From positions 1 through 12,228 of the forward strand of contig CAKUYZ010000053.1 of NCBI GenBank assembly GCA_934717675.1: a stretch of DNA of 12,228 nucleotides, written 5' to 3'. The notes under the pieces were generated by a model. The model saw only the letters and a program-made list of their open reading frames with translations. It was not told the DNA's origin and searched no databases. Position numbers and translations under genes: made by a program. Shown piece by piece: positions 1 through 7,154 of the stretch. Origin of the DNA: an uncultured Bacteroidales bacterium (GTDB lineage Bacteria > Bacteroidota > Bacteroidia > Bacteroidales > Marinilabiliaceae). How positions within the stretch are numbered: the first letter of the stretch is position 1; each line of letters begins with the position of its first letter.

Positions 1-21
1 CAATGATTGACGCTCCCCAAG

Positions 22-95
22 TGATACCGGAGGGATTCGAACCCCCAATCTTCTGGGCCGTAACCAGAGGCATTATCCAATTGTGCTACGGTACC
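22..95 (-). tRNA. tRNA-Arg (anticodon ACG)
   Basis: Read on the minus strand, the sequence folds as a 74-nt cloverleaf. The acceptor arms are GGTACCG (95-89) and CGGTATC (29-23), with one G-T pair. The anticodon stem TCTGG/CCAGA is perfect, with loop TTACGGC; the anticodon ACG is complementary to bases 59-61. The T arm is GGGGG-TTCGAAT-CCCTC. The discriminator is A at position 22. The 3' CCA is not encoded, so it must be added after transcription. ACG reads CGN arginine codons, normally after TadA deaminates A34 to inosine. The D loop holds an A near position 20, consistent with arginine identity. The D stem is the weakest arm, with three clear pairs. Confidence 0.95.
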
Positions 96-148
96 AACTT
101 TTGTGTGCCATCTGTCGGAAGTTTGTTGTTTTCTTCCCGATTGCGATG

Positions 149-179
149 CAAAGGTAGGGCTTTTATTTTATTCTGCAAG
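149..179 (-). promoter_or_regulatory. Promoter of tRNA-Arg, Bacteroidota type
   Basis: On the minus strand, TACCTTTG (156-149) is a perfect match to the Bacteroidota -7 element TAnnTTTG. CTTG (179-176) lies 19 nt upstream in the place of the -33 TTTG box, with three of four bases matching. Transcription would start near 143, leaving a leader of about 45 nt before the mature tRNA 5' end at 95. Spacing and position both fit, making this the best-formed promoter in the window. The call rests on consensus only. Confidence 0.6.
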
Positions 180-183
180 GGAT

Positions 184-217
184 GAGGCTCACTTTTTCTT
201 GAAAAAGATATGGCCTC
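184..217 (-). other. Imperfect hairpin after the PAP2 gene
   Basis: GAGGC (184-188) and GCCTC (213-217) enclose a second inverted repeat, CTTTTT (192-197) with AAAAAG (202-207), loop CTTG. It lies 20 bp beyond the stop codon of the minus-strand PAP2 gene and could mark its transcript end. On that strand, no T run follows the outer stem, so it is not a convincing intrinsic terminator. The tRNA promoter lies immediately downstream. Confidence 0.3.
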
Positions 218-236
218 TGTTCTTTGATGTTGAACC

Positions 237-1475
237 TTAGAAAGTTACGATGAACGCTGTTCCGAAAGAAACGGTGCTGATATGTTCCGCGCTGCCGCGG
301 CCGTGGGGTGGCAGCAGGTTATAGTCGGCAAAAAGGCGAAGGCCATAGTGAGCCGAAGTGCGAAGAGTTGTGCTGGCATCCGCCACAAAGCCTACGCCAC
401 TGCTGCTCGGGACTTTGAAGGCTGGCTGACGGATGGAGAGGGAAGGGTAGCGCACGTGGCCCACAAGCAGTTTGCCGCCAATGAGCCATCGGCGCGCGAG
501 GGCTTTGCTGGCATAGACGCCACCGCAGATGGCGGTCATGTTGAGCATGTTGTTCTCCGCAATGGTGTCGTTGGCAATGATGCGCGAGCTGGTGACCGAG
601 AAGCGCGCGCCCACGCCAATGTGGTCCGTGAGGAAATAGGCTCCTTCAAGTCCTGATGTGGCTCCGTGAGACGTGTCGAACGTGGTGCTGTCGTTTATGT
701 CATATTGGCTCAGCAAGACGTTGAAACCCACGAATGTGCTGAGGAAGTGTGGCCTGATGCCGTCAGACACTTCGTTCCACTCGTTCACGTCTGGCGTGAT
801 GTCCCGGTCTTTGAATATGAGGTCGCCCAGGGCGTAGCCGGCCTCGGCCGATATGATGCCCACGCCCGCGCCCATCAGCACGTCGCTGAGCCAGTGCTTG
901 TTGTTGGCCATGCGCATGAGGCCCGTGGCCGTGGCCACTGAGTAGGCTCCTACGCCTATGAGCGGGCTTTTGTGCCCATACTCCTTGGTGAGCATGGTGG
1001 CGGTGAGGAATGCTGTGGCCGTGTGGCCAGAGGGGAATGAGTTGCGGCTGGAGCGGTCAGGACGCATGACTTTGGTCGGGTATTTCAGCGTGTTGACAGC
1101 GCCGCCCATCACGGCATAAGACAGGGCTCCCGATGCCACCATGCGACCCCACGAGCTGCGGCTCTCCACGCCCGCGGCTTTCATGCCAAGCATGGCGGCC
1201 GCGGGGGCATATTGCAAGAAGTCGTCGGCATGGCGGCTGAAAGATGGCATGTAGTCATTTCGCAGGCGGCGAAAGTGGGTGTCGTGATGTTTCACAACTA
1301 AGCTGCCGATGATCAATGGGGCTGCCGCGCCAAACGCTCTTACTCTAGACGATGCCAAGAGGCGGTCTAGGTGAGCGTCTAGAGAGGTGGTGTCTTGTGA
1401 ATATTGGGCCAAGCAGGGCAGGGCGGCGCTCCAGAAGAGGGCCGCGGCAAAAAGAATGGTTTTGCGGAGTGGCAT
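237..1475 (-). CDS. PAP2-family phosphatase with C-terminal beta-barrel-like domain
   Basis: The 412-residue protein begins with a signal peptide (residues 1-23, probable cleavage CLA|Q). A PAP2 (type 2 phosphatidic acid phosphatase) core follows at about 45-221. All three family motifs are visible: K131-x6-R138-P139, P148-S-G-H151 and R188-x5-H194-x3-D198. The expected catalytic histidines are therefore present; M replaces the usual S before R188. The core has several moderately hydrophobic, Ala/Gly-rich helices. Residues about 241-412 are different: alternating polar and apolar strands ending in phenylalanine (...IVTF), as in outer-membrane barrels. The family removes phosphate from lipid substrates such as lipid A, undecaprenyl pyrophosphate, phosphatidic acid or phosphatidylglycerol phosphate; the substrate here is unknown. 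The gene is transcribed alone, divergent from the hydrolase at 1643. The ATG at 1475 is chosen because it gives a complete signal peptide. The PAP2 call is firm; the barrel is inferred. Confidence 0.88.
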   Translation of the reverse strand: MPLRKTILFAAALFWSAALPCLAQYSQDTTSLDAHLDRLLASSRVRAFGAAAPLIIGSLVVKHHDTHFRRLRNDYMPSFSRHADDFLQYAPAAAMLGMKAAGVESRSSWGRMVASGALSYAVMGGAVNTLKYPTKVMRPDRSSRNSFPSGHTATAFLTATMLTKEYGHKSPLIGVGAYSVATATGLMRMANNKHWLSDVLMGAGVGIISAEAGYALGDLIFKDRDITPDVNEWNEVSDGIRPHFLSTFVGFNVLLSQYDINDSTTFDTSHGATSGLEGAYFLTDHIGVGARFSVTSSRIIANDTIAENNMLNMTAICGGVYASKALARRWLIGGKLLVGHVRYPSLSIRQPAFKVPSSSGVGFVADASTTLRTSAHYGLRLFADYNLLPPHGRGSAEHISTVSFGTAFIVTF

Positions 1476-1524
1476 GACTTTGTCCTTTTATTCGAGCGGC
1501 TAATATATCCATCAGCTGCGGAAA

Positions 1525-1532
1525 TAAATTTG
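1525..1532 (+). promoter_or_regulatory. Candidate -7 box for the alpha/beta hydrolase gene
   Basis: TAAATTTG matches TAnnTTTG exactly and lies in the divergent gap between the PAP2 and hydrolase genes. It would give a leader of about 100 nt before the ATG at 1643. There is no good TTTG box about 19 nt upstream, so this is only a candidate. The rest of the gap (1476-1642) shows no other recognisable element. Confidence 0.3.
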
Positions 1533-1642
1533 AAGTTTGTGTTACAAAGAGGTTAAACTGCTTTGTTGGCGATGGAGTGGAACTTCATCTTGCGTTTTGC
1601 GTATCACAGCGAGGCTGTTGAACTTGAAATGTGAATCTTATT

Positions 1643-2506
1643 ATGAAGAAGTTTTTATCCCGTCTATTCTGCGCCGTTTCGTTTGCGCTGTTGTCTCCCG
1701 TCTTGGCCTGCGGGCAGGGTGGGGCTGTCTCCATCAAGGGTCCCAACGTCCCGCTGAGCGCGGTCTATCATAAGCCAGCGGGGTTGGCAGATGGCCAGAA
1801 ATGCCCCATGGCCGTCTTGTGCCACGGCTTCGGCTCCAATAAGGAGGACGCCCTCCTCCGCCAGGTGGCCGTGGAGCTGGAGCGGCGAGGCGTGGCCACG
1901 TTGCTTTTTGACTTTGCCGGGTCGGGGGCCAGTGTGGCCAAACGTTTTGTGTTTGAGGATATGACGGTGGTCTCGGAGAAGGAGGATCTGGAGGCCGTCA
2001 TTGACTATGCGCGAGATTTGCCGTTTGTCAGCTCCGTGGCTCTGGTTGGCCACTCTATGGGAGGCGCGGTGAGCCTCTTGGCGGCTGCCGATGAGGGCAA
2101 GCGTGTGGTAAGGGCTTTGGCCGTCTTGGCTCCGGCCGTGAGCATGCGCGAAGATGCCGTGCGCGGCTCCATCTTCGGCGTGACGTTCAACCCGGCCGAG
2201 CCGCCCAAGAGGCTGGAGCTGTGGGGAGGGCGCGTGACCATAGGCCGCGACTTTATCCGCATGGCGCAGAAGACAAACTTTCTGAAGGAGGCGGCGAGAT
2301 ATAGGGGACCCTCGCTCATTGTCTTTGGCACGGCGGACGTCGTGGTGCCGCACACCTATGGTCAATATCTTGAGCAGGTGATGCCCTCGGCCAATCTGAA
2401 GGAATATGATGGCCTGGATCACGGCCTGTCTCGCCCCGGCGACCCAAGGGGACAAGCCGGCGTGGCCGAGGCGGTGGCCCAGTTCGTGGCCGATAAGCTG
2501 AAGTAG
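1643..2506 (+). CDS. Secreted alpha/beta hydrolase (esterase-like)
   Basis: A 287-residue serine hydrolase with the alpha/beta-hydrolase fold. The nucleophile elbow is G136-H-S138-M-G-G141. The probable triad partners are D232 (in FGTAD) and H260 (in GLDHG). The HGFGS motif at 61-65 supplies the oxyanion region, and DFAGSGAS (90-97) resembles the DF-G-G-S strand of feruloyl/cinnamoyl esterases and Hydrolase_4 proteins. The substrate is not evident; a carbohydrate-linked ester is one possibility. Residues 1-22 form a signal peptide, so the enzyme acts outside the cytoplasm. C23 follows V-L-A and could be a lipobox cysteine, but P at -4 is atypical, so lipoprotein versus soluble periplasmic is unresolved. 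An in-frame GTG at 1631 would add four residues; the ATG at 1643 (MKKFLS...) gives a better signal peptide. The gene is monocistronic and convergent with fabI, with a shared hairpin between them. Confidence 0.85.
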   Translation: MKKFLSRLFCAVSFALLSPVLACGQGGAVSIKGPNVPLSAVYHKPAGLADGQKCPMAVLCHGFGSNKEDALLRQVAVELERRGVATLLFDFAGSGASVAKRFVFEDMTVVSEKEDLEAVIDYARDLPFVSSVALVGHSMGGAVSLLAAADEGKRVVRALAVLAPAVSMREDAVRGSIFGVTFNPAEPPKRLELWGGRVTIGRDFIRMAQKTNFLKEAARYRGPSLIVFGTADVVVPHTYGQYLEQVMPSANLKEYDGLDHGLSRPGDPRGQAGVAEAVAQFVADKLK

Positions 2507-2525
2507 GTTCTGATGGCGAAAAGGA

Positions 2526-2566
2526 AATCCCGCATGGAGCGACGTGCGCCCATGCGGGATTCTTTT
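2526..2566 (+). terminator. Bidirectional intrinsic terminator between hydrolase and fabI
   Basis: AATCCCGCATGG (2526-2537) pairs perfectly with CCATGCGGGATT (2550-2561), giving a 12-bp stem. A further GCG/CGC pairing at the loop becomes possible if A2538 is bulged. CTTTT follows on the plus strand. On the minus strand the stem is followed by TCCTTTT. It sits between two convergent genes, 20 bp after the hydrolase stop and about 30 bp beyond the fabI stop, so it can serve both. Confidence 0.8.
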
Positions 2567-2592
2567 GGTGTCCTGTGGAAATGCTGGTCGGC

Positions 2593-3420
2593 CTATTCGC
2601 CTTCGAAGCTCTTGTTATATTGGCTCATGGCGCGCGCGCTCATACCCATTGAGGAGAAGCCGCCATCGTGGAAGAGGTTCTGCATGGTGATCTTCTTCGT
2701 GAGGTCGGAGAACATGGTGATGCAGAAGTTGGCGCACTCCTCGGCCGACGCGTTGCCCAGCGGGCTCATGCGGTCTGAGAAGTCCATGAGGCCGCCGAAT
2801 CCGTGGATGCCGGAGCCGGCCGTGGTGGCCGTGGGCGACTGCGAGATGGTGTTGACGCGGACGTGACGCTCGTGGCCATATATGTAGCCGAAGCTGCGGG
2901 CTATGCTCTCCAGCAGTGCTTTGGCGTCTGCCATGTCATTATACCCGTCGAAGGTGCGTTGCGCGGCCACGTAGGTCAAGGCGAGCACTGAGCCCCACTC
3001 GCTGATGGCGTCCATCTGATAGGCCACTTGCAGCATCTTGTGGAACGATATGGCGGAGATGTCGAGCGTCTTGCCCAGGAAGTTGTAGTCCAGGTCGGTG
3101 TATTCGCGCTTTTTGCGCACGTTGAGCGACATTCCGATGGAGTGGAGGACGAAGTCGATCTTGCCGCCGAGGATCTCCTGCGAGCGGGAGAATACGTTCT
3201 TCAGGTCGTCTACGCTAGTGGCGTCGGCAGGGATGAGCTCCGAGCCTGTGGCCTTGCCCAGGTCGATGACCTCGCCCATGCGGCAGGCCGCCAAGGTGTT
3301 GGAGAGCGTGAAGACGGCCCCCTGCTCCTTAGCCTTCTCGGCCACCTTCCATGCGATTGACTTGTCGTTCAGTGCGCCGAAGATGATGCCGCGCTTGCCT
3401 TCCAGTAGATTCTGTACCAT
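2593..3420 (-). CDS. fabI: Enoyl-[acyl-carrier-protein] reductase (NADH), FabI
   Basis: A 275-residue short-chain dehydrogenase of the FabI group, which reduces trans-2-enoyl-ACP in the last step of each type II fatty-acid elongation cycle in the cytoplasm. The N-terminal nucleotide-binding motif is G15-ALNDKSIAW, the FabI form of the glycine-rich loop. The catalytic set Y150-x9-Y160-x6-K167 has the same spacing as Y146, Y156 and K163 of E. coli FabI. HSIG at 93-96 corresponds to the segment with G93, the site of triclosan-resistance changes in E. coli; the glycine is kept. The length is close to the usual ~260 residues. The ATG at 3420 (MVQNLL...) is preferred. A TTG at 3441 would add seven residues unlike the family N-terminus. 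The gene is divergent from dsbD. A weak -7-like TAACTTCG (3462-3455) and an inverted repeat lie in its leader. Confidence 0.95.
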   Translation of the reverse strand: MVQNLLEGKRGIIFGALNDKSIAWKVAEKAKEQGAVFTLSNTLAACRMGEVIDLGKATGSELIPADATSVDDLKNVFSRSQEILGGKIDFVLHSIGMSLNVRKKREYTDLDYNFLGKTLDISAISFHKMLQVAYQMDAISEWGSVLALTYVAAQRTFDGYNDMADAKALLESIARSFGYIYGHERHVRVNTISQSPTATTAGSGIHGFGGLMDFSDRMSPLGNASAEECANFCITMFSDLTKKITMQNLFHDGGFSSMGMSARAMSQYNKSFEGE

Positions 3421-3452
3421 TGTGTCTATTCTGTTATGCAATAATCTAACGC

Positions 3453-3488
3453 TGCGAAGTTACTGCCTTTCAATATCATGACTTCGCA
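3453..3488. repeat. 8-bp inverted repeat in the fabI leader
   Basis: TGCGAAGT (3453-3460) and ACTTCGCA (3481-3488) are perfect reverse complements separated by 20 nt, in the 164-bp divergent gap between fabI and dsbD. The left arm overlaps a weak -7-like sequence on the fabI strand. It may be an operator, a leader hairpin, or chance. Confidence 0.3.
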
Positions 3489-3525
3489 AAATGTGTTAAT
3501 AATGGATAAGTGCGAGGGTCTTGTG

Positions 3526-3556
3526 TCTGTTCGTGAGGCCTATTTGAGTAATTTTG
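3526..3556 (+). promoter_or_regulatory. Promoter of the dsbD-lptF-ribBA run
   Basis: TAATTTTG (3549-3556) matches the -7 consensus TAnnTTTG exactly. TCTG (3526-3529), 19 nt upstream, matches the -33 TTTG at three of four bases. The start of transcription would be near 3562, about 22 nt before the dsbD ATG. No Shine-Dalgarno sequence is present ahead of that ATG, as is usual in Bacteroidota. Confidence 0.5.
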
Positions 3557-3584
3557 TTCAGATTCGTATTTACATACCCTTGTA

Positions 3585-5552
3585 ATGAAGCACATCTGCA
3601 CTCTCATTGCGCTCATTGTGGCGTTCGCCTCGTCTGCCCTGGCCCAGATGGCGGAGCCGGTGCACTTCTCCACGCGCCTGGAGAAGAATGACAAGAAAGG
3701 CGAGGCCGACATTATTTTCGAAGGCAAGATAGATGCCGGTTGGCACGTCTACTCCACAGGGCTTGGTGATGACGGCCCCATCAGCGCGTCGCTCATGGTC
3801 AACGCGTTGAAAGGTGCCGAGTTGGTGGGCGACCTCACGCCGCGCGGGCGCGAGATCAGGAAATATGACAAGATGTTTGGCCAGGAGTTGCGATATTTTG
3901 AGGGGGCGGTCTCGTTCATGCAGCGCGTCCGTTTCACGGAGAGTGACTTCATGCTCGACGTCTCGCTAGAATATGGCGCGTGCGATGACGTGAGCTGCCT
4001 CCCTCCCACGCGTGTGGACTTCTCCACCACGGGTTCCGTCATCTTGCCGTCGGCCGTCGCCGCTGTGGCTGTGGCGGACACGCAGCGCAAGGCCGCGCCC
4101 GCCGTGGCCGTGGTGGCGGACAGTGTGTTGGGACGCGGCCCGTGGGCTCCCGTCATCTCTCAGATGGAGAGCCGCGGCGAGGCCGTGTTCTCCAACTCCA
4201 TGCCTCTGTGGCAGGTGCTTCTTCAGGGGCTCCTGGGAGGCATGCTGGCCATCTTCACGCCGTGCGTATGGCCCATAATACCGCTCACCGTCAGCTTTTT
4301 CTTGAAGCGCAACAAGGAGCGTGGCAAGGCGGTGCGCGAGGCCTTGGCCTATGGCGCTGCCATCATTGTGATATATCTTGCTGTGGGTCTCGTCGTCACG
4401 GGTTTCCTGGGGGCTGGCAGCCTCAACGCTTTGGCCACCAATGCGGTGTTCAACATCTTCTTCTGCCTCCTGCTCGTGGTTTTTGCGGCCTCGTTTTTCG
4501 GCGCGTTTGAGATCACGCTGCCGTCTTCTTGGACAGACAGGGTGGAGAGCCGCAAGGGCCGCGCCTCGGGCTTCGCCGCCATCTTCCTTATGGCGTTCAC
4601 GTTGGCCCTTGTCTCGTTCTCGTGCACGGGCCCCATCATAGGCTTCTTGCTTGTGGCCGTCTCGGCCGAGGGCAGCGTCTTGGCCCCGGCGGTGGGTATG
4701 TTTGGCTTCGCCTTGGCTTTGGCCATCCCGTTCACGCTCTTCGCCCTTTTCCCGAGCCTCTTGAAGCAGGCTCCGCGCTCTGGCGGGTGGATGAACGTCA
4801 TCAAGGTGTCGCTTGGCTTCATAGAGTTGGCTTTCGCCCTCAAGTTCCTCTCCGTGGCAGATATGGCCTACGGGTGGCATCTGCTGGACCGCGAGGTCTT
4901 CCTTTCCCTCTGGATTGTCATTTTCGCTCTTTTGGGCGCCTATATGCTTGGTTGGCTCAAATTTCGGTCTGACGACCCCGACCGCTCCATAGGCTCCACG
5001 CGCCTCTTTCTGGGGTTGGCCTCGCTGGCTTTTGCCGTCTACATGGTGCCGGGGCTGTGGGGCGCGCCGCTCAAAGCCATAAGCGCATTCGCACCGCCCG
5101 TGTCTACGCAAGACTTCAAGTTGGGTCAAAAGACCGTCGAGGCGCGTTTTACGGACTATGACGCCGCTCTCGCCGCCTCGCGCACCGAGGGCAAGCCACT
5201 GCTGCTCGACTTCACGGGCCATGGGTGCGTCAACTGCCGCAAGATGGAGGCGGCCGTATGGGCCGACCCGCAGGTGGCAAGCCTCATCGCGGATCGCTTC
5301 ATCCTCGTCTCGCTCTATGTGGATGACAAGACCCCGCTCCCCGAGCCGCTGGTGGTGAAAGAGGCTGGCAAGGAGGTGCGCCTCCTGACCGTGGGCGACA
5401 AATGGAGTTTCTTGCAGAGGCATAAGTTCGGGGCCAACACGCAGCCTTTCTACGTGGTGGTGGATGCTGACGGCAACGCCCTTTCGGCCAGCCGATCCTA
5501 TGACGAGGATGCCGCGGCATATGCCGACTTCCTCTCGGCCAGCCTCAACTGA
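3585..5552 (+). CDS. dsbD: Thiol:disulfide interchange protein DsbD
   Basis: A 655-residue protein with the full three-part DsbD layout. It carries electrons from cytoplasmic thioredoxin across the inner membrane to periplasmic disulfide substrates. Residues 1-20 are a signal peptide (ALA|Q). The N-terminal periplasmic domain (about 22-150) holds C133 and C138 in YGACDDVSCLPP, matching the DsbD-alpha redox pair, with one residue fewer between them than in E. coli. The membrane domain (about 205-495, roughly eight helices) has C227 in FTPCVWP and C347 in FSCTGP, the CcdA-like pair. The C-terminal thioredoxin domain (about 515-655) carries C548-V-N-C551. All six redox cysteines are therefore present. 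Its partners are probably periplasmic thioredoxin-like or cytochrome c maturation proteins, none encoded here. It is first in a same-strand run with the Lpt permease 43 nt downstream. Confidence 0.93.
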   Translation: MKHICTLIALIVAFASSALAQMAEPVHFSTRLEKNDKKGEADIIFEGKIDAGWHVYSTGLGDDGPISASLMVNALKGAELVGDLTPRGREIRKYDKMFGQELRYFEGAVSFMQRVRFTESDFMLDVSLEYGACDDVSCLPPTRVDFSTTGSVILPSAVAAVAVADTQRKAAPAVAVVADSVLGRGPWAPVISQMESRGEAVFSNSMPLWQVLLQGLLGGMLAIFTPCVWPIIPLTVSFFLKRNKERGKAVREALAYGAAIIVIYLAVGLVVTGFLGAGSLNALATNAVFNIFFCLLLVVFAASFFGAFEITLPSSWTDRVESRKGRASGFAAIFLMAFTLALVSFSCTGPIIGFLLVAVSAEGSVLAPAVGMFGFALALAIPFTLFALFPSLLKQAPRSGGWMNVIKVSLGFIELAFALKFLSVADMAYGWHLLDREVFLSLWIVIFALLGAYMLGWLKFRSDDPDRSIGSTRLFLGLASLAFAVYMVPGLWGAPLKAISAFAPPVSTQDFKLGQKTVEARFTDYDAALAASRTEGKPLLLDFTGHGCVNCRKMEAAVWADPQVASLIADRFILVSLYVDDKTPLPEPLVVKEAGKEVRLLTVGDKWSFLQRHKFGANTQPFYVVVDADGNALSASRSYDEDAAAYADFLSASLN

Positions 5553-5568
5553 TACTGTTTTTTATTGC

Positions 5569-5576
5569 TATCTTTG
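5569..5576 (+). promoter_or_regulatory. Candidate internal -7 box before lptF
   Basis: TATCTTTG matches TAnnTTTG exactly and lies in the 43-nt gap between dsbD and the Lpt permease gene, about 20 nt before the permease ATG. There is no good -33 box (ACTG at a 17-nt spacing is the nearest). It could let lptF and ribBA be expressed without dsbD. Confidence 0.4.
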
Positions 5577-5595
5577 AAGCCGCTTGTGGCGTGCC

Positions 5596-7107
5596 ATGAA
5601 AAAGCTCCATAAATTCGTCCTGCTCAACTACGCCGGCCCATTGGCCATGACGTTCTTCATCTCGCTCTTCATCCTAGTGATGCAGGGCTTGTGGAGATAT
5701 GTGGATGATATTGTGGGCAAGGGTTTGGAAATAAGCGTCATGGCGGAGCTCTTGTTCTACGTGTCGCTCCAGGTGGTGCCTATGGCGTTGCCGCTGGCCA
5801 TCTTGTTGGCCTCGCTCATGACGTTTGGCAACTTGGGCGAGAACTATGAGCTCACGGCCATGAAAGCCAGTGGCGTGTCGCTCTTCCGCATCATGAAACC
5901 CATGATTTTGGTCACCGGTTTGGTGAGCGTCATGGCTTTCTGGTTCTCGAACAACGTGCTGCCCGTGGCCAACCTCAAGTTCTACTCGCTGCTATACAGC
6001 GTGCGGCAGCAACGCCCGGAGCTGGAGCTGAAGGAGCGCGTCTATTATGACGGCGTCGATGGTTTCCGCATCAAGATTGGCCACAAAGACCGCAAGACGG
6101 GCGCGCTCTACGACCTCATAATCCACGACCATCGCGACCGAGTCAACCGCAACGTCAACGTGACGATGGCGGATTCTGGTTTTATGGACATTGACAACAA
6201 GGCCGGCATGATTCGCCTGGTGCTGTACAGCGGCATCACATATGACGAGAAAGTCACGATGGGCAACCGCCGCATGACAGATCGCGACAGGCAGATGTAT
6301 CGCCACGACGCTTTCTCTCAAGAGGTTTTTCAGATTAAGGTCGATGGCCTTGATTTTTCCCGCACGAGCGAGGACGCTTTCAAGACCAACGACAGGATGA
6401 AAGACCTGGCGCAGCTTCATCATGACAAGGACTCCTTGAGCCGCATGTGCGACTCCCTCTCGCGCCAGCTGAACACCGACGTGAAGTCATACACCCTCAA
6501 GAAAGCCAACTATCGTTACAAGAGCGACTCCCTGATGGTTTTGGCCATAGACACCGTGCCGGCGTTGGCTGTGGACAGCCTGACACGGACTCTCACGCCG
6601 CGCAAGATGCTCACGGCGGCGCAAAACGCCCTGCGCATTGCCAAAGGCAACAAGCAGGTGGTGGACGAGAGGCTGATGAACTATGACAACGAGCACTTGA
6701 AGGTGAACCGCCACAAGATGGAGATGCACCGCAAGTTCTCACTGCCCGTGGCGTGCATCCTTTTCTTCTTCGTCGGAGCGCCGCTTGGAGCCATAATAAG
6801 GAAAGGTGGCCTGGGCACGCCAATTGTCATCTCGGTGCTGTTCTTCATCTTCTACTACGTCATAGACACGTTTGGAGCCAAGATGGCTCGCGAGAGCGTT
6901 TGGCCCGTGTGGTGCGGAATGTGGCTCTCCACCTCCGTCTTGGCCGTCATAGGCTCTTTCCTGACGTATAAATCGGCCACCGACTCCGCGCTCTTCCGCT
7001 CCGAGGCCTACGCCCGCGTGGCGGACAAGATCAAGCTCCTCATTCGCAAGAGGAGGCTGGCCAAGTTGCGCAAGCGGCGCGAGCAAGGCGACCCTACGGC
7101 CTTCTAG
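5596..7107 (+). CDS. LptF/LptG-family LPS export permease
   Basis: A 503-residue inner-membrane protein of the YjgP/YjgQ family. LptF and LptG with the ATPase LptB extract LPS from the inner membrane and pass it to the periplasmic bridge. N-terminal membrane helices are at about 10-32, 55-78 and 98-120. The cytoplasmic loop E83-NYELTAMKASGVS is the conserved coupling-helix segment expected to contact LptB. A beta-rich periplasmic domain spans about 125-255. C-terminal helices are at about 380-400, 407-428 and 435-457. Two features exceed the ~360-residue E. coli proteins: a charged, helical stretch at about 262-378 and a basic cytoplasmic tail (478-496). F versus G cannot be decided, so no symbol is given. 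The ATG at 5596 is chosen over an upstream in-frame TTG (5584) because the N-terminus MKKLHK is family-like. ribBA follows after 47 nt. Confidence 0.9.
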   Translation: MKKLHKFVLLNYAGPLAMTFFISLFILVMQGLWRYVDDIVGKGLEISVMAELLFYVSLQVVPMALPLAILLASLMTFGNLGENYELTAMKASGVSLFRIMKPMILVTGLVSVMAFWFSNNVLPVANLKFYSLLYSVRQQRPELELKERVYYDGVDGFRIKIGHKDRKTGALYDLIIHDHRDRVNRNVNVTMADSGFMDIDNKAGMIRLVLYSGITYDEKVTMGNRRMTDRDRQMYRHDAFSQEVFQIKVDGLDFSRTSEDAFKTNDRMKDLAQLHHDKDSLSRMCDSLSRQLNTDVKSYTLKKANYRYKSDSLMVLAIDTVPALAVDSLTRTLTPRKMLTAAQNALRIAKGNKQVVDERLMNYDNEHLKVNRHKMEMHRKFSLPVACILFFFVGAPLGAIIRKGGLGTPIVISVLFFIFYYVIDTFGAKMARESVWPVWCGMWLSTSVLAVIGSFLTYKSATDSALFRSEAYARVADKIKLLIRKRRLAKLRKRREQGDPTAF

Positions 7108-7154
7108 CCCCGCGCCATTCGCGTGCAAAAGAAAAAGTTCTGCTACAAAATAAC

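Noticed and set aside
1664..2455. A 263-codon minus-strand frame opposite the alpha/beta hydrolase
   Set aside because: The hydrolase has a full catalytic triad and a signal peptide. The antisense product is His/Arg/Gln-rich without any family features.
3421..3441. Longer FabI starting at TTG 3441
   Set aside because: The seven extra residues (MHNRIDT) do not resemble FabI N-termini, while the ATG at 3420 gives the usual short lead into the nucleotide-binding strand.
3966..5423. A 485-codon open frame on the minus strand opposite dsbD
   Set aside because: The DsbD frame on the other strand is complete, with all redox cysteines. The antisense translation is Arg/His/Gln-rich and low in complexity, as expected for a shadow.
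7108..7154. Possible FMN riboswitch upstream of ribBA
   Set aside because: The gap is only 47 nt and contains none of the conserved RFN-element segments, so there is no room for the aptamer.
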